Assembly: GCF_052055485.1 (NCBI RefSeq)
Contig: NZ_CP197171.1
Location: 992,001 to 1,056,000 of the forward strand
Source of the DNA: Amphibacillus sp052055485
GTDB lineage: Bacteria; Bacillota; Bacilli; Bacillales; Amphibacillaceae
Direction: 5' to 3'
Length of the DNA stretch: 64,000 nt
In this document: piece after piece, positions 44,380 to 53,413 of the stretch
Layout of the letters: the number at the start of each line of letters is the position of its first letter
How positions within the stretch are numbered: the stretch's first letter is position 1
Program-made: the position numbers and the translations under genes
The notes under the pieces: generated by a model
The model's input: only the letters and a program-made list of their open reading frames with translations
Told to the model about the DNA's origin: nothing
Database searches by the model: none

Positions 44380-45333
44380 TTAATCAAATAATACACTAAC
44401 AGGTAACTGCTCATGTACTCTGATAATTGCTTCACTTATAAGAGGTGCAACTGATAAAACTGTTACTTGATCCGTTTTTTTCTCTTCAGCTAAAGGAATA
44501 GAGTTCGAAACAACTAGATCCTTGATTGGAGATTGTCCAATTCGTTCTATTGCTGGACCAGATAAAACAGCATGTGTACAGCAAGCATAAACATCAATTG
44601 CACCATTTTTAATCAATGCATCTGCCGCTAAACTAATTGTTCCAGCTGTATCAATCATGTCATCAATTAAAATGGCCGTTTTTCCATTGACATCTCCGAC
44701 AATATTCATAACCTCCGCCACATTTGGGCGTGGACGCCTTTTATCTATAATAGCAATAGGTGCTTTCAATCGTTCTGCTAGTTGACGGGCACGTGAAACC
44801 CCACCATGATCTGGGGATACAACGACGATATCCTGTAAATCCTTTGATTCCCAATAATCACCTAAGATAGGTACACCAACTAACTGATCAACCGGGATAT
44901 TAAAAAAGCCTTGAATTTGTGGTGCGTGTAAATCTAATGTAATAATTCGCGATGCTCCAGCAACTTGCAATATGTCAGCAACTAGTTTTGCCGTAATAGG
45001 CTCCCTAGGTTTTGCTTTTCGATCTTGTCTAGCATACCCATAATATGGCATAACAACATTAATCGTATCTGCTGATGCTCGTTTTAAAGCATCAATCATA
45101 ATTAATAGTTCCATAATATGTTGGTTGACAGGTGCACTAGTCGATTGAACAACATATACATCACACCCTCTAACACTCTCTTCTATATTGATTTGAATTT
45201 CGCCATCACTAAAACTCGAAACAGAACACCGTCCTAAAGGTACCCCTATTTGTTTAGCAATGTCCAAAGCCAAATCCGGGTTAGAGTTAAGCGTAAATAC
45301 TTTCAAAGTTCGATCTTGATATCCCCTTGACAT
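44380..45333 (-). CDS. prs: Ribose-phosphate pyrophosphokinase (PRPP synthetase)
   Basis: This 317-residue enzyme has the class I PRPP synthetase motifs: SFSDGEIQINIEESVRGCDV, ATP-loop MPYYGYARQDRKAKPREPIT, TLDLHAPQIQGFF and the PRPP-binding AILIDDMIDTAGTIS. It makes PRPP from ribose 5-phosphate and ATP for purine, pyrimidine, His and NAD synthesis. It follows glmU after 21 bases. Confidence 0.97.
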   Translation of the reverse strand: MSRGYQDRTLKVFTLNSNPDLALDIAKQIGVPLGRCSVSSFSDGEIQINIEESVRGCDVYVVQSTSAPVNQHIMELLIMIDALKRASADTINVVMPYYGYARQDRKAKPREPITAKLVADILQVAGASRIITLDLHAPQIQGFFNIPVDQLVGVPILGDYWESKDLQDIVVVSPDHGGVSRARQLAERLKAPIAIIDKRRPRPNVAEVMNIVGDVNGKTAILIDDMIDTAGTISLAADALIKNGAIDVYACCTHAVLSGPAIERIGQSPIKDLVVSNSIPLAEEKKTDQVTVLSVAPLISEAIIRVHEQLPVSVLFD

Positions 45334-45354
45334 TTAGTCAAACCTCCATATCGT

Positions 45355-46731
45355 CTATTTTGATAATTTATTAATCTTTTTTGCATATTCTGCTTTATTG
45401 ATTTGCTTTGCCCGTGCGATTGATAACGCCTCATCTGGTACATCTTTATTAATTGTTGATCCAGCTGCAATCAATGCCCCACGCCCAATCGTAACTGGAG
45501 CAATAAGGTTACTATTGCAACCAATAAAAGCACCGTCTTCAATTATGGTTTTATATTTATTTTTTCCATCATAGTTGACAGTAATGGTTCCACATCCCAC
45601 ATTAACATTTTTTCCAATCTCTGCATCACCAACATAACTTAAGTGAGATAGCTTGCTACCAAAATCAATTGAGGATTTTTTTACTTCAACAAAGTTACCA
45701 ATCTTTACCTCATCATCAATTTGCGTATTTGGGCGTATATGAGCGAATGGACCAATATTAACATGAGAACCAATGTTACTTTGATGCACAATACTGTGAA
45801 TGACTTTTGTTCCTTCGCCAATTTTGCAATCTTCAACTTCACTGTTAGGTCCAATAACAGTGTCGCTACCAATTGTTGTTTCACCCTTTATGATTGTTCC
45901 TGGCTCGATAGTAACATCTGTTGCTATTTCAACAGTTGGGGCAATATACGTTTGATCAGGATCGACAATCGTTACGCCATTTCTCATATGTTGTTCATTA
46001 ATACGTTGTTTCATTAATTTTTCAGCTCTGGCTAAAGCAACTCGATCATTGACACCAATCGTTTCACTTGAATCATTGGCCTGAAAAGCGCTAACTTTTT
46101 CTTCTTTCATCTTAGCAATCTCAATGACATCTGGCAAATAGTATTCTCCTTGTGCATTATTATTTGTAACCATCGCCAATGCCTCAAAAAGAAATTGGTT
46201 ATCAAAGCAGTATGTACCCGTATTTATTTCTGTCACTAATAGTTGGTCATGAGAAGCATCCTTCTGTTCAACAATTTTCTCTACATCCCCCGCCTCATTC
46301 CGAATGACGCGACCATAGCCTGTTGGGTCAGGCATTAACGTGGTTAAAACCGTGACCTTAGCACCTGTAGTTTGATGCTGATTAAATAGCTCTATTAAAG
46401 TTTCCTTTGTTAGTAGAGGAGTGTCACCACAAACGACCAATGTTATGCCTTTTTTATCTTCTAGCAATGACCCTGCCTGTTGAACAGCATGACCCGTTCC
46501 TAATTGTTCCTCTTGAAGTACATATAACGAGCGTTCACCTAATTGTGCTTTAACCTTTTCTGCTCCATAACCAACCACTGTAATTATTTTTTCTAAGTCA
46601 AGTGCTTCGAGTTGATCAACAACATGTTGTACCATTGGACGTCCCATTACCGGATGGAGCACTTTATATAATTTAGATTTCATTCGAACTCCTTGACCAG
46701 CCGCCAAAACAATTGCATATCTATTTGTCAT
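45355..46731 (-). CDS. glmU: Bifunctional GlcNAc-1-P uridyltransferase / GlcN-1-P acetyltransferase
   Basis: The N-terminal pyrophosphorylase domain (NRYAIVLAAGQGVRMKSKLY, LYKVLHPVMGRPMV) and C-terminal left-handed beta-helix acetyltransferase with hexapeptide repeats (IDFGSKLSHLSYVGDAEIG, NYDGKNKYKTIIEDGAFIG) are both complete (about 458 residues). It makes UDP-GlcNAc for the cell wall. I start at ATG 46731, eight bases after GGAGG; the upstream GTG lies within that site. Confidence 0.96.
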   Translation of the reverse strand: MTNRYAIVLAAGQGVRMKSKLYKVLHPVMGRPMVQHVVDQLEALDLEKIITVVGYGAEKVKAQLGERSLYVLQEEQLGTGHAVQQAGSLLEDKKGITLVVCGDTPLLTKETLIELFNQHQTTGAKVTVLTTLMPDPTGYGRVIRNEAGDVEKIVEQKDASHDQLLVTEINTGTYCFDNQFLFEALAMVTNNNAQGEYYLPDVIEIAKMKEEKVSAFQANDSSETIGVNDRVALARAEKLMKQRINEQHMRNGVTIVDPDQTYIAPTVEIATDVTIEPGTIIKGETTIGSDTVIGPNSEVEDCKIGEGTKVIHSIVHQSNIGSHVNIGPFAHIRPNTQIDDEVKIGNFVEVKKSSIDFGSKLSHLSYVGDAEIGKNVNVGCGTITVNYDGKNKYKTIIEDGAFIGCNSNLIAPVTIGRGALIAAGSTINKDVPDEALSIARAKQINKAEYAKKINKLSK

Positions 46732-46991
46732 GTAGGAAACCTCCACCTATAATTTATCCCGCCTTAGCCAGCAATAAGATCTCCACTTCAAAAATTCGAA
46801 TAAAATTACGAATGAATAGCGATAGACCAATTACCAACAAAGATCTAATTCATCCAAATGCTTTAGGTTACACCCTTGAGTTGAATATTAGTATTTCGTT
46901 TAAATAATGATTAATAAAATTATACCACTAAAAAATATATCTTAAAAGCTCATCAATTTCAATACACTAAAGCAAACTATCTAAGTATTTA

Positions 46992-47280
46992 CTCATAGTG
47001 TGTTCAAAAGGAAAAATAAGAAGAATGGCATTGATTAAATTAGCCACGTCCTGAAACTCAGAATAAAAAACCGCTTATCTATTTAACCATTCTCCTTAGT
47101 GCGGTTACTCATTATTTTGTGACTACACTGATACTAGCACCTCTGTACATTGAAAGTTAAAAACCACACTATTACGAGCATAAGCCATATCTTCTTCGAT
47201 TTACACTACTGACACTTCTAGTAGAAACTTTTTAACAAGAAAAGACATTTTCTTCGGCTTTTTTGAACATTCTCTCATAG
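46992..47280. mobile_element. MITE-like repeat element, copy 2
   Basis: Inverted ends TGTTCAAAAG (47001) and CTTTTTTGAACA (47258-47269) are flanked by the direct repeat CTCATAG (46992-46998 and 47274-47280). The ends match those of the element at 38.4 kb, and CCACGTCCTG is shared inside. The interior is otherwise diverged. It lies in the 700-base gap between glmU and spoVG, where no gene is seen. Confidence 0.55.
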
Positions 47281-47323
47281 AAAAAGTCTAATCATTTGAT
47301 TAGACTCTAAAATTAAAAATAAT

Positions 47324-47614
47324 TTATGAAACCCCGGCTTCTTCATACTTCGATTCTACTTGATTGGCTTGTTCATACTTCGCTAAAACAGCATCTTGTA
47401 TTTTCGCACGCATATTTGCATTAATTGGGTGAGCAATATCACGAAACTCACCGTCTGGTGTGCGTTTTGATGGCATCGCAACAAAAAGACCATTGTTCCC
47501 ATCAATAACTCGAATATCATGAATCACAAATTCATCATCTAGTGTAATAGAAGAAATCGCTTTCATTCTACTTTCACTATTAACAGTGCGTAATCTTACA
47601 TCTGTCACTCTCAT
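47324..47614 (-). CDS. spoVG: SpoVG, RNA-binding sporulation/septation regulator
   Basis: Starting at ATG 47614 the protein is 96 residues (MRVTDVRLRTVNSESRMKAI, IRVIDGNNGLFVAMPSKRTP, DIAHPINANMRAKIQ), essentially the length of Bacillus subtilis SpoVG. GGGTGGTG provides the ribosome site, and the longer GTG frame begins inside it. SpoVG binds RNA/DNA and affects sporulation and septation. In Bacillus subtilis yabJ separates it from purR; no yabJ is found in the 365-base gap here. Confidence 0.95.
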   Translation of the reverse strand: MRVTDVRLRTVNSESRMKAISSITLDDEFVIHDIRVIDGNNGLFVAMPSKRTPDGEFRDIAHPINANMRAKIQDAVLAKYEQANQVESKYEEAGVS

Positions 47615-47914
47615 TATGTTCACCACCCTTTTCCTTACACATGTTTAGAGATAATTTCAACAAGATGAGGCAAAATTCCTGCTAAATTTGATATTTTTGA
47701 AAAATATTTTTCAAAAATGATTCTTTTTTTCTAATTTCACAATTAATTACTCAACTTGAGCACACTTAAGCCTTGATAACGTCTAGTAGACTGTTGTCAG
47801 TACAAAAATGAGCGAAAGACTTACTAAAACAAGCGCTATACCTAAAAGTGAACCTTTCCTTAAACCATTTACATTTAATCAAAGGATCTAACGACAATAA
47901 TTGACTTAGTTAAA

Positions 47915-47963
47915 AAAACTCACTTAGAATTAGGTATTTAACACCCCTTCATAAGTGAGTTTT
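47915..47963 (-). terminator. Rho-independent terminator of purR
   Basis: An 11-bp stem (AAAACTCACTT 47915-47925 with AAGTGAGTTTT 47953-47963) with a 27-base loop and a T-run on the minus strand. Confidence 0.75.
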
Positions 47964-47979
47964 ATTAATCGATTTATGA

Positions 47980-48798
47980 TTAATCTGTAGTAAAGAAATT
48001 CCCTTTTTTAACTTCAATATGTTTGTTCTTCTCATCAACATTCGAAATTTGTAGTAATGATGTATAATCTGTGATAATACGTTCATCTTCTTCATCTTCG
48101 GCTTCGGCTAGGACACCAATAGCTGCAACAGTTGCATCAAATTCCTTTAATAAGCTCTTCATTCCATCAATCGTCCCGCCTGCTTTCATAAAATCATCAA
48201 TAATACAGACCGTAGCCCCTTGCTTCAAGCTCCTTTTTGTTAAAACCATGGTTTGAATTTTACGTGAAGAACCAGAAACATAATTAATACTGACTGTTGA
48301 ACCTTCAGTAACTTTTGGGTCCCGTCTCACGATAACAACAGGTACATTTAAAAATGAAGCAACAGCATAAGCTAATGGGATACCTTTTGTCGCAACAGTC
48401 ATGACAACATCGATATTTAAAGGTGCAAATGCAGTAGCAAAAAGGCGCCCAAGCTGCCGAACAGTTATTGGCTCTCCCAGAATATCACTCATAAATAAAT
48501 AACCGCCAGGAAGAATGCGTTCTGGGTCTTCTAATCGCTTAGCTAAAGAATTGACAAACTCCAGACTTTGATCTTCGTCATACTGAGGAAGGTAACGAAT
48601 ACCGCCAGCTGCACCGGGAACAGATTCAACATACCCGATTCCTTCTTTCTTGAACATTCTGTTTATAATAGCTAAATCTTCGCTTATTGATGATTTAGCT
48701 GCATTATAGCGACTAGAGAAAAAGGGCAACGAAATAAGCTCCAGTGGGTGTTCTAATATATAATGCGTCATACCAATCAGGCGATCACTTCTTCTCAA
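47980..48798 (-). CDS. purR: Purine operon repressor PurR
   Basis: The 272-residue protein has an N-terminal winged helix (MRRSDRLIGMTHYILEHPLE, SISEDLAIINRMFKKEGIGY) and a PRT-fold effector domain with the PRPP-binding VCIIDDFMKAGGTIDGMKSL. In Bacillus PurR binds paired PurBoxes and is released by PRPP. A PurBox pair lies directly upstream (48812-48855), indicating autoregulation. It is encoded between ispE and spoVG. Confidence 0.95.
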   Translation of the reverse strand: MRRSDRLIGMTHYILEHPLELISLPFFSSRYNAAKSSISEDLAIINRMFKKEGIGYVESVPGAAGGIRYLPQYDEDQSLEFVNSLAKRLEDPERILPGGYLFMSDILGEPITVRQLGRLFATAFAPLNIDVVMTVATKGIPLAYAVASFLNVPVVIVRRDPKVTEGSTVSINYVSGSSRKIQTMVLTKRSLKQGATVCIIDDFMKAGGTIDGMKSLLKEFDATVAAIGVLAEAEDEEDERIITDYTSLLQISNVDEKNKHIEVKKGNFFTTD

Positions 48799-48811
48799 TT
48801 ATTTCACCTCT

Positions 48812-48855
48812 AAAACCGAATATTTTTTTATAAATATATCATTTTATCCGGATAT
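48812..48855. promoter_or_regulatory. PurBox pair upstream of purR
   Basis: AAAACCGAATATT (48812-48824) matches 12 of 13 positions of AWWWCCGAACWWT. An inverted partner (48843-48855, core ATCCGGAT) matches about 10 of 13. They are 18 bases apart. Confidence 0.6.
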
Positions 48856-48857
48856 AT

Positions 48858-49721
48858 TCAAGTTTTGTCATAACCTAACATTCTAACGATAAAAACTTCT
48901 TGGCAAAATCCTCTTAGGCTATTATACATTCTTTTGGCACGACTTTGATGACGAGTAAGCCCATAGACAGTTGGACCACTGCCACTCATTAATACCGCAT
49001 CTGCGCCAGAGTTTTTTAATCGATCTTTAATCTGAGCGACTTCTTGATGATGTGCAAAGGTAACTTGTTCAAGCACATTACCTAAATGCTGCGTCATTAA
49101 TTGATAATCATCAGCCTCGATCGATGAAATCATTAATTCTGTGTTCGGATGCTTTATATCTGCTAAATTAAGATCCTGAAATACAGTAGGTGTTGATACG
49201 CCAATTGATGGCTTGGCCAACACAACCCAGCAGGCTGGTGGCGCGGAAAGTTCAGTAATGATCTCACCACGACCTCTCACAACTGCTGTCGAATTATAAA
49301 CACAAAAAGCAACATCTGAACCAATTTGTACACCTATATCTGCTAATTCGCTGGCAGGGATATTTAACGACCAAAGTTGATTAAGTGCTCTTAGAGTAGC
49401 TGCTGCATCACTGCTCCCTCCCGCTAAACCAGCAGAAACTGGGATATATTTATCAATTGTAATTCTAATGCCTTTTTTTATTTGATAGGTTTTCTTAAAT
49501 AGTGCTGCCGCTCGATAAGCTAAATTTCTTTTATCATTTGGGACATATTTGCTATCTGAAATAATTTCTATTTTGTCTTCATCTAATTCAGTGAATCCAA
49601 GGCGATCTGCCAAGTCTACTGTCGTCATTATCATTTCAACTTCATGATAACCATCTGGCCGTTTAGATAAGACATCTAAAGTTAGGTTTATCTTTGCTGG
49701 GGCCTTTTCAAAAACCTGCAT
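48858..49721 (-). CDS. ispE: 4-diphosphocytidyl-2-C-methyl-D-erythritol kinase IspE
   Basis: This GHMP kinase (287 residues from ATG 49721) has AKINLTLDVLSKRPDGYHEV, the ATP loop IPVSAGLAGGSSDAAATLRA and the C-terminal LMSGSGPTVYGL. It phosphorylates CDP-methylerythritol in the MEP isoprenoid pathway, which would supply the quinone side chains made by DmkB. I chose ATG 49721 with AAAGGGTGA upstream; the longer frame adds 16 residues not found in the family. Confidence 0.94.
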   Translation of the reverse strand: MQVFEKAPAKINLTLDVLSKRPDGYHEVEMIMTTVDLADRLGFTELDEDKIEIISDSKYVPNDKRNLAYRAAALFKKTYQIKKGIRITIDKYIPVSAGLAGGSSDAAATLRALNQLWSLNIPASELADIGVQIGSDVAFCVYNSTAVVRGRGEIITELSAPPACWVVLAKPSIGVSTPTVFQDLNLADIKHPNTELMISSIEADDYQLMTQHLGNVLEQVTFAHHQEVAQIKDRLKNSGADAVLMSGSGPTVYGLTRHQSRAKRMYNSLRGFCQEVFIVRMLGYDKT

Positions 49722-49903
49722 ATATGTCACCCTTTTCATACCATTCAATCCACTTAATAAGATCATCATAACATATTTCTTATTAGTGTTAGCGACAAAT
49801 TTTTTATGCAGTAAATGATTTTATTATTGTTCTTTAGCGTTTAATTTCTAGCCTGTTTATGATGATATCATTACTCAATTTTATCATTCTAAAAAACAGC
49901 AAC

Positions 49904-49929
49904 AAAAAAAGCAGTAAAAAAATTACTGC
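49904..49929 (-). terminator. Terminator overlapping the veg stop codon
   Basis: A 7-bp stem GCAGTAA/TTACTGC (49911-49917 with 49923-49929) contains the veg stop and is followed on the minus strand by seven T residues. Confidence 0.75.
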
Positions 49930-50189
49930 TCCACAACTGGTACTATACTTTTACCCTCGATGAAGTTTAACTCTACTGTCTCTGTTAAAATATCCGCATA
50001 GCTGTATGAAACACGTTCAAAAGCATTTTCATCTTGATCCAACGCGACAATAAAAACTGAAGGGTATGTTTCAGCTAATATTCCATGGCGCTCTATCGTC
50101 TTTCTTCTACCGCCATTTGCAATAAGCTTAAGGGGTTTCCCGATCTGACCATCTAAGATACGTTTAATTTCAACCAAAGTTTTTGCCAC
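49923..50189 (-). CDS. veg: Veg protein (DUF1021)
   Basis: From GTG 50189 the protein is 88 residues, AKTLVEIKRILDGQIGKPLK, ANGGRRKTIERHGILAETYP, ERVSYSYADILTETVELNF, closely matching Bacillus Veg, an abundant small protein linked to biofilm matrix expression. AGAGGTGG lies 6 bases upstream of this GTG; the ATG frame to 50240 adds 17 residues absent from the family. In Bacillus subtilis sspF follows veg; none is seen here. Confidence 0.93.
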   Translation of the reverse strand: MAKTLVEIKRILDGQIGKPLKLIANGGRRKTIERHGILAETYPSVFIVALDQDENAFERVSYSYADILTETVELNFIEGKSIVPVVEQ

Positions 50190-50390
50190 TATACTCCACC
50201 TCTCTAAGATGATTATAGCACAAATCACATTATTAGTCAATAAAATATTTAATTATAACAGTATACCATTTTACTTGTCAATACATTTTATTTTATTTAA
50301 CTATAATTCACGATTTTGTCGATTATTTGTTAGTATTATGGCTCCGATTAGTTAAAATATTCATCAAAATGGAAATAACTTTGAACTTAT

Positions 50391-51248
50391 TCATTCTTCT
50401 CCCAAATATGGCATTCCTGTACGTAAAAATCCGCGTGTTTCAATGCCACCCAAGCCTTTTTCACCGGTAAGCGTGTTCCGCAAAACATCAGATACCGTCA
50501 CTTTATCCATAAATGATGTATAGGCGAGCTTCGCCGTAATATAAACAGGGTCTAATGCGTGAATGTTAATTCTCGAGGGTGAACTTGCAAAATTAGCCCC
50601 CGCTCGAATAATCGATTGAAAGTGTGATTGACAAGCCCCAGCAAAAATAACAAGTTGATCTAAATTTGACTCTACTCGTCGGGCTTCTCGCACCGCTTCA
50701 ACAAAATACTTTGAATGGCGATAAGCTTTTAAATCGTTCTTATCACCCCTTTTCTTAGAATAAGCATCATGTCCAGTAATAACGACAACATCGGGCTGAA
50801 TCCGTTTAATTAATCCACCTATTTCTGCCGGCATATCTGTTTCAAGTATATATGATCCATGAACTTGTAAACCGATTCGTTTATATAGTTCAATACATTT
50901 TTTTAAATAATGACGATCACCATCCAGATGTAAAACACGAGCAGGGAGTTGAAAATAACTCTCCTGCTGATAGCCCTCAGAAACATCATATATCCGTTTT
51001 TCCTTCATCAATTGATAATCCTGTCTAAACAATCGAAAGGAATAATCAACTTGCTCTTTTTCATTTTCTCGATATGTTTTTTTATCACGTTCAGTTACTT
51101 TTTCTAAATCATTTAAAGGTGCATCTGCTTCTAACCGCAAATCTTCACCATGAAGGATGGCGGTATTATCATCAATTGAACAAATTCGAAATACAATATC
51201 GTGTTGATGTGATACACGTGTAACAAGGTCTCCGACAACAAAATCCAT
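50391..51248 (-). CDS. yabG: Sporulation-specific protease YabG
   Basis: Starting at ATG 51248 (MDFVVGDLVTRVSHQHDIVF) the protein is 285 residues. QPDVVVITGHDAYSKKRGD and LDQLVIFAGACQSHFQSII contain the His and Cys of the YabG (U57) peptidase family. YabG processes spore coat proteins in the mother cell late in sporulation. GGAGGGGG precedes the chosen ATG, and the longer frame begins upstream of it. Confidence 0.93.
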   Translation of the reverse strand: MDFVVGDLVTRVSHQHDIVFRICSIDDNTAILHGEDLRLEADAPLNDLEKVTERDKKTYRENEKEQVDYSFRLFRQDYQLMKEKRIYDVSEGYQQESYFQLPARVLHLDGDRHYLKKCIELYKRIGLQVHGSYILETDMPAEIGGLIKRIQPDVVVITGHDAYSKKRGDKNDLKAYRHSKYFVEAVREARRVESNLDQLVIFAGACQSHFQSIIRAGANFASSPSRINIHALDPVYITAKLAYTSFMDKVTVSDVLRNTLTGEKGLGGIETRGFLRTGMPYLGEE

Positions 51249-51428
51249 TTTAGCTGCCCCCTCCCATTCTAACAATAGCCTATGTTGCCAGGGAAAAGGG
51301 TGTGCATTGCCTAAACAAAAAACTAAAAATAGCTATATGAAGGTGATGGATTGAATAGCCTTGGGAATTTAGAAAATTTGTAGAGAAATAGCAAGGATAA
51401 TAAGGAATATTTCTAAAGCGTACAAAAA

Positions 51429-51458
51429 TAGCACTAGAATGATTAATTTCTAGTGCTA
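51429..51458 (-). terminator. Rho-independent terminator of rsmA
   Basis: A perfect 11-bp stem (TAGCACTAGAA with TTCTAGTGCTA) followed on the minus strand by a T-run, about 155 bases after the rsmA stop. The gap from here to yabG holds no other feature. Confidence 0.75.
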
Positions 51459-51614
51459 TAAATATATTTGTATACAGAATGACATTACCGTTAAAAAAAA
51501 TAAATCCAAAACCAAGTAAAACACTCGACTTAGCACAAGCTACAATTACTCGTTCTATGTTTTTCGGCAACACTTACTATCGGGCAAAAAGTTTATCCAA
51601 TGCTAGTCTTCCCT

Positions 51615-52493
51615 TTACTTTTGATAAAAAATATTTGCTAATCGAGCAAACTCCTCCATCGTTAGTGACTCTGCACGACGATCACCATTTAATTCTACTA
51701 ACTTTAGTTTTTGCTCAATCGTTTCTTTGTCATAATCTGCTTTAAAGTATCGAGCTAAATTATTTCTTAACGTTTTTCGCCTTTGAGCAAAGCTTGCTTT
51801 AACAAAATCGAAGAAAAATACTTCATCTGTTACGTTAACTGGGGGAGTCTTTCGATAAGTTAAATGTAATACAGCTGAATCCACGTTAGGCTGAGGCATA
51901 AATGCAGTCTTTGGCACATTTAAGGCGTTAACTGCCTCAGTATAATATTGAACTGCAATAGATAGCGAACCATAGCTTTTACTATTAGGTTGAGCTGCCA
52001 TTCGCTCTGCTACTTCCTTTTGGATCATAACAGTGATACTTTCAAGAGGCAGTTCTGCCATCAATAAATGCATAATAATTGGCGTTGTCACATAATAAGG
52101 TAAATTGGCAACAAGTTTGATTGTTTGATCAGGCTCAAAATGTTGTTGAATCATTGCATTTAAATCTGACCTCAAAGCGTCCTGAAAAACAATCGTAATA
52201 TTATCATAATCCGCTAGCGTGTCTTGCAGAATCGTTTCAAGTCGCTGATCAATCTCAAAAGCAATCACGCGGTCAGCAAAAATCGCTAATTGTTCAGTCA
52301 ATGCTCCCATTCCTGGACCAATTTCAATGACTCCAATATCTTCTGTCACTCCTGCTACTTTTAAGATGTTTTTCAATATATTCACATCAATAATAAAATT
52401 TTGACCTAAACTTTTTTTAAAAGAAAAACCATATTTATTTAAGTATTCTTTTGTTTTACTCGGTGTCGCAATTGCTTTTTCTTTACTCATCAT
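51615..52493 (-). CDS. rsmA: 16S rRNA dimethyladenosine transferase RsmA (KsgA)
   Basis: This 292-residue enzyme has KKSLGQNFIIDVNILKNI, SAM motif I VIEIGPGMGALTEQLA and the catalytic NLPYYVTTPIIMHLL. It dimethylates A1518 and A1519 of 16S rRNA (E. coli numbering) late in 30S assembly. Its start overlaps the rnmV 3' end by 11 bases, as expected for this conserved pair. Confidence 0.97.
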   Translation of the reverse strand: MMSKEKAIATPSKTKEYLNKYGFSFKKSLGQNFIIDVNILKNILKVAGVTEDIGVIEIGPGMGALTEQLAIFADRVIAFEIDQRLETILQDTLADYDNITIVFQDALRSDLNAMIQQHFEPDQTIKLVANLPYYVTTPIIMHLLMAELPLESITVMIQKEVAERMAAQPNSKSYGSLSIAVQYYTEAVNALNVPKTAFMPQPNVDSAVLHLTYRKTPPVNVTDEVFFFDFVKASFAQRRKTLRNNLARYFKADYDKETIEQKLKLVELNGDRRAESLTMEEFARLANIFYQK

Positions 52494-53061
52494 CTTCCTC
52501 CTGAAAAATGGCTTGCATTTCCGCTGTTAATTGATCTGGCGTAATTTGAAACATCTGGAGTCTTTTAAGCAGTTGCTTACCATTCGCATAACCGATTCGC
52601 AGACGTTCTGATAATTTTTCCCTCCGTGCCTTAGCGGATCTCCCACCAATTAAACCAAACTCAAGTAAATCGTCCCGAGAAATCAGACTTTGTTTTATAT
52701 CTTCTAATTGATAAACTTGTACCAAAGCTTCTTTAATTGACTCAGGCGTTGCATGTTCAATACCGATTCCTTTATCATGCTTCCCTCGAGCCTCATCCTT
52801 TGTTAAAAAGGCATGCTTACAGTCTGGAATAGCATTAGCAATAATATGACGAATCCTTTGACCTGGATAATCTGGATCGGTGAAAATTATGATCCCTCGT
52901 TTGTCTTGAGCATGTTGAATCTGATCAAGGATCGTTTGATTAATAGCTGATCCATTTGTTTCAATTGTATCTACATCGAAGACTTGTTTAAGTTTAGCTG
53001 TATCATCTTTTCCTTCAACAACAATAATTTCTTTTATTCGCAAAGCTTTAGCTCCTATCAA
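52483..53061 (-). CDS. rnmV: Ribonuclease M5
   Basis: This 192-residue protein has a Toprim domain with Glu in EIIVVEGKDDTAKLKQVF and the DxD-like FTDPDYPGQRIRHII. The C-terminal RKEKL-type region (ARREKLSERLRIGYANGKQL) binds 5S rRNA with L18. RNase M5 matures 5S rRNA. It is the first gene of the conserved block; upstream synteny is lost. Confidence 0.95.
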   Translation of the reverse strand: MIGAKALRIKEIIVVEGKDDTAKLKQVFDVDTIETNGSAINQTILDQIQHAQDKRGIIIFTDPDYPGQRIRHIIANAIPDCKHAFLTKDEARGKHDKGIGIEHATPESIKEALVQVYQLEDIKQSLISRDDLLEFGLIGGRSAKARREKLSERLRIGYANGKQLLKRLQMFQITPDQLTAEMQAIFQEEDDE

Positions 53062-53186
53062 TAATGGCTTATATTAATTAACAATTCGCAAAACCACATT
53101 TTAAAATCGTGAGGAAATAAGGAATCCTCCCGAGTCATTGCCGTTTCTCTTTATTATAGACTTGACTTTTTAATAAACGCAAGTCA

Positions 53187-53264
53187 TTAAGAAAAACCGG
53201 GCAAACCCCGCCCGGTCCTTTTCTTCTTAGCCAAATTAGAGCACATCTGATCATTTATATTCAT
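53187..53264 (-). CDS. Possible 25-residue peptide ending in a terminator
   Basis: ATG 53264 is preceded by AAAGGGGGG at an ideal spacing of 7 bases and a TATTAT hexamer further up. The frame encodes MNINDQMCSNLAKKKRTGRG and ends inside a GC-rich terminator. The same frame stays open upstream to 53378 with a CxxC pair, so a 63-residue version is possible. There is no family match from memory; this may be chance. Confidence 0.2.
   Translation of the reverse strand: MNINDQMCSNLAKKKRTGRGLPGFS
53192..53216. terminator. GC-rich hairpin terminator upstream of rnmV
   Basis: A 7-bp stem ACCGGGC/GCCCGGT (53196-53202 with 53210-53216) with T-rich sequence on both sides. It can stop transcription entering rnmV from the araC side. 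Confidence 0.7.
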
Positions 53265-53413
53265 AGCCATGCCCCCCTTTATAATACTCTGGATACATTG
53301 TTCACAGTTGAATTGAGGCGGAACACTTGGATCCAATGTTGTCAGGTTAGTACAACAGCTAGTCCGTTTCATAATCATCTGTTACTGGCAGTCGATTAAA
53401 AATAAAAGCAAAA

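Noticed and set aside
51280..51573. 97-codon minus-strand frame between rsmA and yabG
   Set aside because: It runs through the rsmA terminator hairpin, has no ribosome site and shows no recognisable protein pattern.
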